DNA from: Chamaecyparis obtusa
Taxonomy: Eukaryota > Streptophyta > Pinopsida > Cupressales > Cupressaceae
DNA: 64,000 nt
Reading direction: 5' to 3'
Assembly (NCBI GenBank): GCA_027943335.1
Contig: BSBK01001162.1
Coordinates: forward strand, 1,912,001-1,976,000
Below are positions 49,853-61,200 of the stretch, piece after piece (within the stretch, counting starts at the first letter, position 1; every line of letters begins with the position of its first letter). The notes below the pieces were generated by a model. It searched no databases. It had not been told where the DNA came from and saw only the letters and a program-made list of their open reading frames with translations. The translations under genes and the position numbers were made by a program.

Positions 49853-52800
49853 ATGCCTGTTGAGACCAGATCTCGGAAAAGAAGAAGCATGAATCCTTAT
49901 CCACCAACAACCTCATCCGATCCCAACCTTTTCACCAATGCCATGATGACCTACAATCCCCGGATCCAAGCCAGTAACCCATGTGAAGATCCAAACATCC
50001 CTTCATCCCCGTTGGCAATCCAAGCATTCGCAAATCCTCCAGAAAGCCCACCAGCAACCAATGCCCTTGTACCACAACATCAGCAAAGCATGTTTGCCCA
50101 CTATCTACCAGAAAGTACCTCCATCCCACCATCTCTCTATCCACGCATCCCCATCAAAACAATCTAAGTTCCAGCACAAGCATATTCTCCATTTCCCGAT
50201 CCTATCATGCAAACATCCCAAGAGCTTTCCACCATTCCCCTTTTCTTGCAAGGAAGCCTCGCCAGTCCCACAACACAAGCTGCAGCACCATCCGCTCCAT
50301 CTCATACCCCTTTTGCTTCATCATCTACTATGGCTGCCCAAGCCCAAATCCAACACTTAACCCAAAGTCAGCTTCCACCTCTCACACAAGCTTTTACACC
50401 AAAAGCTTCGCCACCATCCGCAAGTCAAGCAACGCCTTTCACCATCAAAGGAGCACCGTCACCCTTCACCCCCCAAGCACCTGTACCTTCTTCTTTGGGG
50501 TTAGCGCAATCGCTCCCCATTCCAACCTCATCTTTCTCTTGGGTGTTTCCTTCATTTTCCTCCTCACAAGCATCCACTCAACCACAACCTCAACAAGCTC
50601 CTTTCTCTCAACCATCATTCGTGTCCCAAGCTCCCGTTGCTCCTACCATTCCATCATCCGCTGCAATGCACCCTAACACAAGCTCTCAATGGGGCCTTAC
50701 GCAAGAAGAAATGAAGGCATGGGGGATCCCATCTCAATCCCCTACATCTATGGTTGCAAGTCAACAAACCGCCTTCGCCCAAGCAGCACAGCAGCAACTA
50801 CCCCAACCACCGCCAGCTTCAAGCTATTCATCCCAAATCCCAAATACCTTCCAGCAAGTTACACCACCTCAATAGCCAACTTTCTCCAGCTATCTTACCC
50901 CATCACCCTTTGCTTCTAGCTTTCCCGCATCTGTTCCACCTCTAAGTAACGTAGGCATGCACCCAGCTTATATAAGCCACACCCAAAGCCAACCTCAGCA
51001 ACTACCACCATCATACCCGCAAGCAGCATCGTTCCAACAGCCTCCCCCACAGCAACCACATGTCCCCTTTCAGCAAACACCCATCATTCCTCAACAACAG
51101 CAAGTCCCTTGCTATCAGCCTCAGCAACAAATCCCTATCATCCCCCAGCAACAACAAGTTCCCACCCATCAGTTACAATAGCAAGGTCCAAATGTCCAAT
51201 ATCAGCAAGCAGTCCCACAACAACCGCCAGTTCAACAACAGCAAGCAGCCCAACAACATCAAGAGGTTCCATATCATTTACCACAATATCCCCCTATGCC
51301 ACACCAGCAATATCCCCAGCAACCATTGCCCCAAAATCAGTTCCAACCCATTTATCCACAGCAAACGCCATATCTAGTTCCACAGCTTCCATCACAAACA
51401 GAAGTTCCAAATCCCTCGCCACTCAATGCTGAGTGGGAAGCAATGAAAAATGCTCTAAAAGAGCTACAAAGTGGAACAGAGAATAAAACATACAAGTTCG
51501 AAGAGGTGTGCTCATATCCCTTCGATCGGTCCATAGCAACTATCCCTTTCCCCAAGCATTTTGAGATGCCCAAGTTCGACAAGTATCGGGGGAAAGGAGA
51601 TCCAGTAAACCATATCAAAGAGTTTTACATGGCGTGCCAAGAAGTGGCTTACAGTGATAACTATCTCCTGCGCCTGTTTCCCAAAAGCTTGGGAGGAACT
51701 GCTGTTGAGTGGTTTTACAAAATACCACATGGGACAATAAACACCTTTACTGAACTCTCTGAGAAGTTCATCACACACTATGCCCATAATGTGGAGAATG
51801 AGTTGTCCTTGCTAGACCTATGCAACTCAAAGCAGAAAGACGGAGAAAGCCTTGCAGAATACTTGCAAAGATGGCAGAATCTTACAACCAGGTTATCATA
51901 TCAGCCGCCAGAGAAGCATCTAACAAAGATCTTCATTGATAACCTACATCCAAAGCTATCCCATCACATACGAATGAACTGTCTCCAGACATACCAAGAC
52001 ATCAAGAGCAAAGGCATAGGCATCGAGAAAGCTCTCCTAGACGAAGGCACTATTCATCACTTCAAGGATGATTCCAAAAACAAACCCAACAATGATAAAT
52101 CCCGTTACTGGAATCGTAACAAGAATGTTGTTACAGATGGAGCCACTGACACTAAGAATGTACAATTCGTTGTGGCTAGTCCTACACCAGCTCAAACATA
52201 CCAACCGCCACAAGCACCCATCTATCAGCAACCACCAGCTCCCGCATATCAAGCACCTATTTATCAGCAGCCTCCTCAAGCTCATCAACCACCTGTGCAA
52301 CAGTATCAGCAGCAATACCAACAGCAGCAGCCAGCACGTCAAGGCAATCCTGTTAACGCAGTTAACGTTGCCCCAAGGCAGAACAAACCCAATAATCAGA
52401 ACAATCCAAAAAGGACTTTCACACCTTTGGGTGAGCCTCTGGATCAGATCTTTTATCGGCTAGCCAAGGCAAATATGATCACATATCCGCCCATCCCACA
52501 GAAGGATGACAACGCACCAAAGTCTGATTGGTATAAAGAACATGAATACTGTGATTACCATCGTGTGAAGGGGCACACAACATTGAAGTGCATGTGGCTT
52601 AAGCACTACATCCAGGATCTCATCGATCGCAAGGAAATCCAGGTCGATGCACCAACTCAAGCTTCACCCAATGCCGGTTTGCAAATATATCAAAATGTGT
52701 TCCCTCAACACGATGCCGGGAAGAATCAAGCCAGTGCCAATCAGCCCCAAAATCGTGGCAAAGGCAAGCAAGAAGATCACACAGCGGCCTACATCAACTA

Positions 52801-55800
52801 TGACAAGTATGTCGGATGCATAACTCAAGTTGAGCCCATCCAAGATGAGCCCACCATCAATACCATCCACGTCAGAGGGCCGGATCGACAATGTGCTGCA
52901 ACTACCCGCAGTGGTAGGATAACTGTTGCCGGTGCTCCTCCGAGATCAGCTGCTCCTCCAAGGCCAACATCTACTGCATCCACAGCACAGTCTAACACCA
53001 GGCCAGCATCAAATGCACGCGCAACACAGCATAATGCACCAAGAGCACAATACAATATCATAGAGCATCTTGGGAACATGCCAGCCCAAATATCTATCTT
53101 GGATTTGCTCCGCACATCACCCATCCATTAGGAGATCCTGGACAAAGCTCTAAAAGAAGGTCATGTCCCCACGGACATTAACACAACTCAGTTTGAAACT
53201 CTTGTGGGACACCTATCTGCAGCATGTGCCTTATCCTTCAAAGAATCTGATATACCAGATGTCGCTCCTGACCATACTCTCCCTCTCCGCATTGCTGTCA
53301 TGGTCAGAGATTTCGCCATCAAACGAGTTCTAGTGGATAATGGCTCAGCCCTCAACTTGTGCACATTAAAATTCATCAAGAAGATCGGGTTCACGGAGGC
53401 CAACATACAGCATGAGCAAATCACTATCAAAGCATATGATAACTTGGAGCGTACCTCTGAAGGTACTATAACTTTGCCTATCCAGCTAGGCCCAGCAACG
53501 CAAGATACTCTCTGCCACATTGTTGATCTTGACCTACCGTTCAATATCCTCCTTGGTCGTCCATGGATCCATTCCATTAAGGCCGTACCATCTACTTACC
53601 ATCAGTGCATCAAGTTTCCACATCAAGGCACTGAGGTTACCATCCACGCTGACCCTAACCCCTTCGCATACTGCCTTGCGATGGAAGCATCTTTCCCTCA
53701 TTCTACTCATTGTCCTGGAACCGATATTGGTACTTCTATTGCTAGCTCATCCCGATCCCATCGTGATCCAGAGACCATCCTTTCTTCCACCTTATCATCC
53801 ATCAAGATCAACAACCAGGGTTGTGGCGAATACAGCCTCAGTGATGCATTTGCTGTAGGAGCTCTTCCACGTGATCCACATACTCAAGGGCACCCAAGTT
53901 GTCAAAACAAGCATGTTAAGGAACATCATAAGCTCAAGCAGATAGGAAATATGACTTTTGAGTCTCATGGTACCATCAACAGCAAAGAAATGGATCCAGA
54001 TATTAACAAATGGTTATAGAAAGATCCCCCATCACGTGACACACAACTTCTTGAGTACTTCAAAGAGAAATATCCAATCCCCTTCAAAAATGTCACAGAA
54101 CACTATAACTATCAAGGTGGTGGTCTAGGACCACAAGAGGATGGAAATTTGTTTCCTATCATACCATCCCAAAATCTAGAACAGCAAGGACTTGGCTTTA
54201 ATACCTCTCGCCTGCTTGAACAAGAGCCCAATACCACAACTGCGGGCACTAACATGACCAACGTGAACTTTTCGAATAGCCGGGATGACCTCGTGGAAAT
54301 CGAAGACATCCCCGAAGAGAAAGACATCCGATCCTACGATGATATCTTTGCCGACGACACCCTCCTGGGGACTTCTCTCCTCCAACAACTCTCCATTAAC
54401 CTCATAGATCTTCCCCTCACAAACCCCGACCTCATAGATTGGGACCAACCAAGCATCGCACACATCGACGAGTTCCAAAGCACACAAGCACTCCTAGAAT
54501 TCATGGGGGCATCAGGTCCAGCAAGCAATCAGGATTCAACATCAACTTCTGTCTATTGGCTTCACCCAGAAGGATATTTTGGGGAAGAGGCAAGCTTTAG
54601 TCGCAAAAATGAAATAGCAAAAGAACATCATGAGTCTTTATGTGAAAACCCCCTTGGGGCACATTCTGATTCCAAAATAGTAAAAATAAAGGGCGTATCT
54701 TCTAGTGAAAACCTGGCAATTCAGGCGCTAGAAGATGAAGCCTTGCCTCTTCCCCCTATCCAAGATTATAGACCAGAGCAGTCGCCAATCATCATAGAGG
54801 AGACCAAGCCAATCAACTTGGGAACAGAAGAATGTCCAAGGATCACCTACATTGCAGTCAACCTAACAGAAGGAGAAGAAATCGCTCTCAGTGCCTTGCT
54901 CAAAGAATCAGTTATCAACTTTGCATGGTCATACGCCCACATGCCTGGGCTTGATCCTAATCTTGTCGTTCATCATCTAGCAGTGGATCCTAATGTCAAG
55001 CCAGTGAAGCAGAAGCTAAGGAAAATGCATCCAAAGGTAGCATTGCTCGTCAAAGCAGAGCTTGAGAAGCTCCTTCAAGCAAAAATCATCAGAGCAATTG
55101 ACTACTCAGAATGGATCTCTAACATGGTGCCAGTCACAAAGCCTTCTGGCGACATCAGAATCTGTACTGATTTCAGGGACTTGAACAAGGCATGCCCTAA
55201 AGATGATTTCCCATTGCCAAACATAGACATGCTTGTAGACCTCACAGCGGGTCACGAAATGCTATCACTCATGGATGGCTTTTCCGGTTACAACCAGATT
55301 CATATAGCAGAAGCAGATCAACATAAAACAGCATTCACAACCCCATGGGGTACCTTCTGCTACAATATGATGCCCTTTGGGCTAAAGAATGCAGGAGCAA
55401 CATATCAGCGAGCAATGACAGCGATCTTCCATGACATGATCCACAAGATCCTTGAAGACTATGTGGATGATATCCTTGCAAAATCCAAAACAAGGGATGA
55501 ACACCTCAACATCTTAGAGCGTGTGTTTGATCGTCTGAATCATTATGGCTTAAAGCTTAATCCAAAGAAATGTGTCTTTGGTGTTACATCTGGAAAGCTC
55601 CTATGTTTCATAGTATCGCGACGAGGCATAGAGATAGACCCCAAGAAGGTCAAAGTAATAACAGAGATGCCTCCACCAAGAACACTCAAACAGCTCAGAA
55701 GCCTACAAGGAAAGCTTCAATCAGTGCGTCGGTTCATTTCTCAGTTAGCAGACAAGTGCCAACCTTTTACGCATCTCCTATGCAAAGACACAAGCTTCAA

Positions 55801-58084
55801 ATGGGATCCCATATGTCAAAGAAGCTTTGATAAGATCAAGGAGTATCTTGCCAATTCTCCAATCCTAGTACCACCAATTCCAGGACGCCCTCTCATACTC
55901 TACATCTCGGCAACCACTACAGCACTGGGGGCACTCTTAGCTCAGCATGATGATGACAACAAGGAGAGAGCCATCTATTACATCAGTCGCACTCTTGTCG
56001 GATATGAGCTTAATTATTCACCTATGGAAAAAGCATGCCTTGCAGTGGTCTTTACCACTCAAAAGCTTAGACATTACATGCTCAGTCACACAATCAAGCT
56101 CATTTCAAAGGTGGACCCCCTCAAATATCTACTATCAAAGACAACTCTCACAGGCCGTATGGCAAAATGGGTCATGATACTCAGTGAGTTTGACATCCAG
56201 TATATTGATCGCAAAGCAATCAAAGGGCAAGTCATTGCCGATCAACTAGCAGAAGCACCACTGGTGGATGCCTATCCACTAATCATGGAATTCCCTGATG
56301 AACACTTATGCATGATTGAAGAGCAGCCCATGTGGAAACTATACTTTGATGGCTCCTACACATCACATGGATCAGGGGCAGGAATCCTATTCGTCACACC
56401 TCAAGGTGACTACATCCCAAAATCATTCAAATTGGGATTCCCATGTACCAACAACATTGCAGAATATGAGGCACTCATCTTAGGTCTCAGAACAGCCATT
56501 CAGTGGAATATCATAGAATTACAAGTATTTGGAGATTCACAGCTGATTATCAAACAAGTCCTAGATGAATATCAAACAAAGGATGACAAGTTTCTACCTT
56601 ACAAAGAGCTGGTGGACAAACTGCAAGAGCATTTCCTACATCTACAGTTCACACAGATCCCAAGACTTCAGAACAAAGCAGCGGACGCAATGGCAACCAT
56701 TGGATCCTTGTTAGAAATCCCACGCGACGCATCACAATATGAATTCCTAGTCGAGCAGCTACATACGCCAGCTTATGAGAACGCTGATGCAGAAATGGTA
56801 TGTGTCTTGGTTGGTCCCCAATCCCCATGGTACCACGACATCCATGCATATCTAAAAAATGGTATCATATCTCCCCATCTCACCAATAACCAACGCCAAA
56901 ACCTTATTCGCAGAGCTTCCCGCTACACTCTTGTAGCCAACACCCTATATCGTTGTGGGTATCACAATGTCCTATCTAGATGTTTAGATTCAAACGAGGC
57001 CATCCTGGCCTTACAAGAAGTTCACGCTGGAATTTGCGGTGCCCACACGAGTGGCATGGTTCTAGCAAAGCAGCTGCTTAGAGTTGGGTATTATTGGCCA
57101 ACAATGGAACATGATGCATGTGAATTTGTCAAGAAATGTCTCCCATGTCAACAGCATGCCAATTTGATACATGCACCAGCACAGGATCTACAGCCTATTG
57201 CACCACCGTGGCCTTTTTCATGTTGGGGCCTTGACCTCGTTGGCTTGATCACCCCCCTCTCTTCGGATGGACACAAGTATATCATAACAGCCACAAAGTA
57301 TTTTACCAAATGGGTTGAAGCGATTCCGCTCACCCTTACTACTGGTATCCAAATATCCAAGTTCATCCTCTACCATATCATTTGCCGCTTCGGCATACCA
57401 TCTACCATTTTCACAGACCATGGCACACCTTTTGAAAACCAGCATGTGGATGATCTGTGTGCCAGGCTCCACATCCATCACCGTTTCTCTAGTCCATATT
57501 TCCCTCAAGGAAACGGCCAAGCTGAGGCAACCAACAAAACTATCTTGAAAATCCTCAAGAAGGTTGTCAATGATTCTGGTCGTGACTGGCACCTCCAAAT
57601 CAATCCTGCCCTTTGGGCCTACCGCACTTCTTATCGCACTCTCACAGGCACCACCCCATACTCTCTTGTATATGGTGCTGAAGCCGTTCTACCGATCGAG
57701 GTTGAGCTCCCATCCTTGCGCGTCTCCATGAAGAACTATACAACTGATGAAGACTATCGTGTGGCCCGGCTCACACAGCTAGATCTGCTAGATGAAAAGA
57801 GACAGCAAGCCTACGATCACCTGGTTGCATACCAGAATCGACTCAAAAGGAGTTATAACAAAAAGGTCCATCCTAGACAATTTCAAGTCGGTGACATGGT
57901 TCTTAAAGAAAATCAGAAGGTCCTAGCAAATAGAGAAAAGAAAGGCAAGTTTGAGCCTACTTGGTTGGGCCCCTATGTTGTCACCGCATCCTTTGGCTCC
58001 GGAGCCTATCAGCTATCAACACCAGAAGGCGAGCCCTTGAATGATCCTATTAACATCATCCATCTGAAGAGGTTCTATGCCTGA
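49853..58084 (+). pseudogene. Tat-type gypsy gag-pol polyprotein, one frame, five in-frame stops
   Basis: From ATG at 49853 (MPVETRSRKRRSMNPYP) to the stop at 58082 the frame never shifts; stops lie at 50165 (TAA), 50873, 51179, 53129 and 54017 (all TAG). Gag: a Pro/Gln-rich N-terminus, a capsid-like region (FEMPKFDKYRGKGDPVNHIK, AVEWFYKIP, 51560-51980) and CDYHRVKGHTTLKC (about 52545). Protease: VLVDNGSALNLCT and FNILLGRPWIH (53330-53575). RT: 55080-55800, YVDD at 55460. First RNase H: 55870-56220. Second, archaeal-type RNase H: LYFDGSYTSHGSGAG (56340), AEYEALILGL, VFGDSQ (56527). Integrase: C-x2-C near 57139 (CLPCQQH), GLDLVG, FTDHGTPF, NGQAEATNK (57230-57530), and a C-terminal region with FQVGDMVL and WLGPYVV (57880-57980). 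It would copy and integrate the element if the stops were absent. Confidence 0.93.
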
Positions 58085-59624
58085 ACCTGAACCAGCAACA
58101 TCATAAAATCCAAAAAACCTTCAAAAAAGCAAAAAAGCAAAAAAGCAAAAAAAGCAAAAAAAAAGCAAAAAAGCAAAAAAGCAAAAACGAAAAGAGAAAG
58201 AGAAAATAATCGTCCAACGGTGAAAACTTGGCAATTCAAGCGCCTTGGACAAGTATGTTGGTGAAAACTTGGCAAACAGGCGCCAACATAGTAAACTGAG
58301 CTATTTATCTATACAGTAGTCCTTTCAGTTACCGTCCTCCTCCTCCATCCATAACAGATCTCCCAGCAGTTCCATCTCCCCTATCTTCCACGCATTCAGC
58401 TCCCATCTTCCTCCAACCCATCTGCAATCCATATTTTGTTCCAAAGCTTTGTACCATATCTTGTACCATATCCTTTTCCCTTTCCTGTACAGCGCATTCC
58501 TCTCTGTATTTATCCTTCTTGTCTCCGTCCTAGTGAGAGTCCCGCTGAGTGTGATCTTCCTATCCCCAATCCTGAGCTTTTGTACATATCCCTTGTGCAT
58601 ATCGTTCCTCCTTGTTGTACATAACCTTTGTCCGTCCTACAGCAGCATTTGATCAAATATCTTGTCCCATCCCCAGCCTCAGAAAATTTGTAGTCCCACT
58701 CGGGCCTTGTGCTTCAGCAACATCAATTGTCGACTTATCCTTGCTTATCCTAACTATTCCTTGAACTTCAGCTTTTGCCAGCGAACAACTACACTTATTC
58801 TCTCACCAACTCATGGGTCCTTGAGGATATATCGTTCCTCCTGTCTGACCTAATCTTCCATCCTGGTCCTTGAGGATATATCTCCTCCTGTCCGACCAAT
58901 CTTCCCACCATCAATCATATCAAATCTCTCTCCTTGGCAAAGGATGTCTTTTTGGAATTTTCATTTTGACCTTGGATTTTGTCCTTTGGGTCTTGTTAAT
59001 CTTTTTCAGCCTCTCATTGTTCTCTACTCAACGTCACCACGATCCTTTATATCATGGTGTGATGCGAATGAGGATAATCTGGGGCAAGGTCTTTTGATCT
59101 TTTGCTTCTGCCTGTGAGTCAGTCGTGTGTTTGTGGTTTCTTCAGCATCATTTCCACCATGCCTCCTTCGGGTTTCATGTGCGATGCTGGGGCAACCCTG
59201 CGTGTCTTTTTCATGTCAGTCCTATGCAACACTGGTGACAAGGCCTCGTGATCCCAGTATCCTTGGCAGGTCTCTAGCATTGCTATATTAAACTAGGTTG
59301 TGCTCTCCACATTTGCACTTGGAGCTTCCCCATCTCCCCTGCATCCTGCATCATATAGATTAATCTTGCATCCTCATGTAGCTGCATCCTGCATTTTGCA
59401 TTCCATCTCATCTTGCATTCACTCATCTTTGCTCTTGGAAGCTTGGTTATTTATCTCCCCTTCTTCCTAGGTCCTTCCTTCTCTGTTTCCTTTCGAGAAA
59501 ATTTCACAATGTTTGCTCCTTGCATTATTTTCTCGAGGGGGCACAATCCCTTATTCCTCTAAATTCTAGCCTTGGGCATCTTATTTTCTTGTCTTTGACG
59601 CCATGCCACTTGCGACATCGCATC
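58085..59624 (+). other. Gypsy 3' non-coding region
   Basis: No supported ORF. It contains an A-rich (GCAAAAAA)n tract at 58122-58187, two copies of GGTGAAAACTTGGCAA near 58218 and 58259, and long C/T-rich stretches (58330-59500). Confidence 0.75.
58122..58187. repeat. (GCAAAAAA)n-like microsatellite
   Basis: About nine GC-(A)n units of seven to eleven bases just after the pol stop codon. It is typical of slippage-prone DNA and has no coding meaning. Confidence 0.9.
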
Positions 59625-59638
59625 AAAGAGGGGCAAAA
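59625..59638 (+). other. Gypsy polypurine tract
   Basis: AAAGAGGGGCAAAA directly abuts the 3' LTR. It is nearly the same as the tract at 26997-27010 of the minus-strand element. Confidence 0.88.
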
Positions 59639-61061
59639 TGTAGACACCTAAAAATCCTTTAGAAAATAAATTATTTTTATTTTCTGAAAAATCCCTGATG
59701 ACATCATCATTTATTAATTAATTATTTATTTAATTAATTTATTTATTTTTATGTCATTAAATCCCTTTATCTTAATTAAAAATATTTAATTAAGAAATCC
59801 CTCCCAAAAATGTTTAAATCTTATTTAAACATTAATCCCCTATTTATTAATTATTTTAATTAATAAATTGACCAAAAATCCCCCAAAAAAATAATTAATT
59901 TATTTTTTGACCAAAACTTGGCCAATTTTCTTAAGACCACTAACTTCTTCCAAAATCTTCTAATCCCTTCTTAATTTCGATTAAAAGGCTAATCCCACCT
60001 TTTCTAACCCTAATCTCAACTCAAAATATTTAATTAAGATTAAATATTTAATTTTCATATTTATTGAAAATATTTCAATAAATATTCCCAAAACTTAAAC
60101 TTTTGGAATGAATAAACTTTTATTCCATAAAACCAAGGAGAATTCTAGACTCTTCTAGAATCTTCTCAACCCAACCTCTTCACCCATCCTAATCCTAAAA
60201 TCCCCTAATCCTAATCCTAATCCTCCCCCTAACCTTGTCACATTCCCTAAACAAGGTTAGCCAACTCCTAAGCTTGACCCAAAGTCAACAAACTTCTAGA
60301 GGCTTCTCTTACATGCATTAAGTGCATTTAAAGCCTCCTTATCCCTCTTACATGCATTTATGATGCATTTAAGAAGCCCCTCACCCCTTTCTTACACCCT
60401 TTGACCTTAGGCACATTTCCCAAATTGTGCACATTCCTCCCATCTTTCAACCCAATGCCCTTGTGACACTTGTCACAAGGAGGTGGCCTTGAACTAGCAC
60501 AATCCATGTGCTCCCCTTTGAATGAATCTTGGCCTCTCTTAAGGATTTTGATCCTAGCCACTCATTCATCCTCCCAAAAATTTATAAATAGTCCTCATTT
60601 CCAAGAGCAAAATATCCATTCACCTTTCATTTTATGCATTGTTATCATGTCCATTTAGCTCTAGACTTAGCATAAGCAATACTAATTGTTAGTTTCTTTT
60701 TATCATCTTCAAGCTTTCTTAAAGAACATCATAGCTTAGCAATAATGGATTAACATAGTTTTTTTTTTATTGTTTTGCATAGCATATAGCATCATATCAC
60801 ACCTATATTTGGTCTAAAATCAATCTTAGTATGCATTAGAATATGCTCCAAGTGCTTAGAGAGCACACCCACATCCATCTAATTGAAGCAAATCAAACAT
60901 TTGCTCTATAGCACTTGTTTTTTTAGCAACAATATTGAGGTGGCTTTGGTTTTGTTTTCATGTCTTATGCTATTTTTAGTTCATGAATATGTTAGATTAG
61001 TCTAATGTTTGAATGTTTCAGCCTTTCAAGACAGGTAACAGGTTCAAAATCATAGTCTACA
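59639..61061 (+). repeat. Gypsy 3' LTR
   Basis: 1423 bp, the same length as the 5' LTR, with about eight single-base differences by eye. Confidence 0.96.
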
Positions 61062-61066
61062 ACAAG
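61062..61066. repeat. Gypsy target-site duplication, right (ACAAG)
   Basis: Second copy of 45938-45942; the TRIM LTR resumes at 61067. Confidence 0.95.
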
Positions 61067-61195
61067 TAGTGGTTGTCATTGCACCAAAATATCGACTTGT
61101 TAATGCCTGATAAAACCACTAGACTTATAGAAGACATAGGAGGTTGTTAAACCATGTCACGAATCTCGAGGGGAGCGCTGACCATTTTTCCAACA

Positions 61196-61200
61196 AGGTA
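61196..61200. repeat. TRIM target-site duplication, right (AGGTA)
   Basis: See 45732-45736. The copia coding sequence resumes immediately beyond. Confidence 0.75.

Larger units (their letters stand above)
45943..61061 (+). mobile_element. Complete Tat-lineage Ty3/gypsy retrotransposon, 15.1 kb
   Basis: LTRs of 1423 bp each (45943-47365 and 59639-61061) begin TGTAGAC, end GTCTACA and are flanked by ACAAG duplications. About eight substitutions and no indel were seen between them by eye. Interior: a 2.5-kb leader, one gag-pol frame (49853-58084), a 1.5-kb 3' non-coding region and a polypurine tract. Pol order is protease, RT, RNase H, second archaeal-type RNase H, integrase. The second RNase H and the DFRDLNKACPKDDFPLPNID motif are characteristic of the plant Tat/Ogre group (family knowledge). 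It is structurally whole but carries five in-frame stops. Confidence 0.95.
45737..61195 (-). mobile_element. TRIM (miniature LTR retrotransposon), 335 bp, split by the gypsy element
   Basis: The two LTRs are exactly 138 bp each: 45737-45874, and 45934-45942 joined to 61067-61195. The internal region is only 59 bp (45875-45933). On the minus strand the LTR runs TGTTGGAAAAATGG...CTTGTAACA. It is followed after two bases by TGGTATCAGAGC (45931-45920), complementary to the initiator Met tRNA, and a polypurine tract AAGGGGGAGA (45885-45876) precedes the other LTR. There is no coding capacity, so it needs proteins in trans. It sits inside the integrase region of the copia. The LTRs differ at about 14 of 138 positions. 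Confidence 0.93.

Noticed and set aside
50888..51377. Gln-rich ORFs in alternative frames of gag
   Set aside because: They are shadows of the CAA/CAG-rich gag frame, which is continuous except for its nonsense codons.
49853..58084. Programmed readthrough as the main explanation of the gag-pol stops
   Set aside because: Five stops, three of them in the low-complexity gag N-terminus, fit decay better. Only the two near module boundaries remain arguable.
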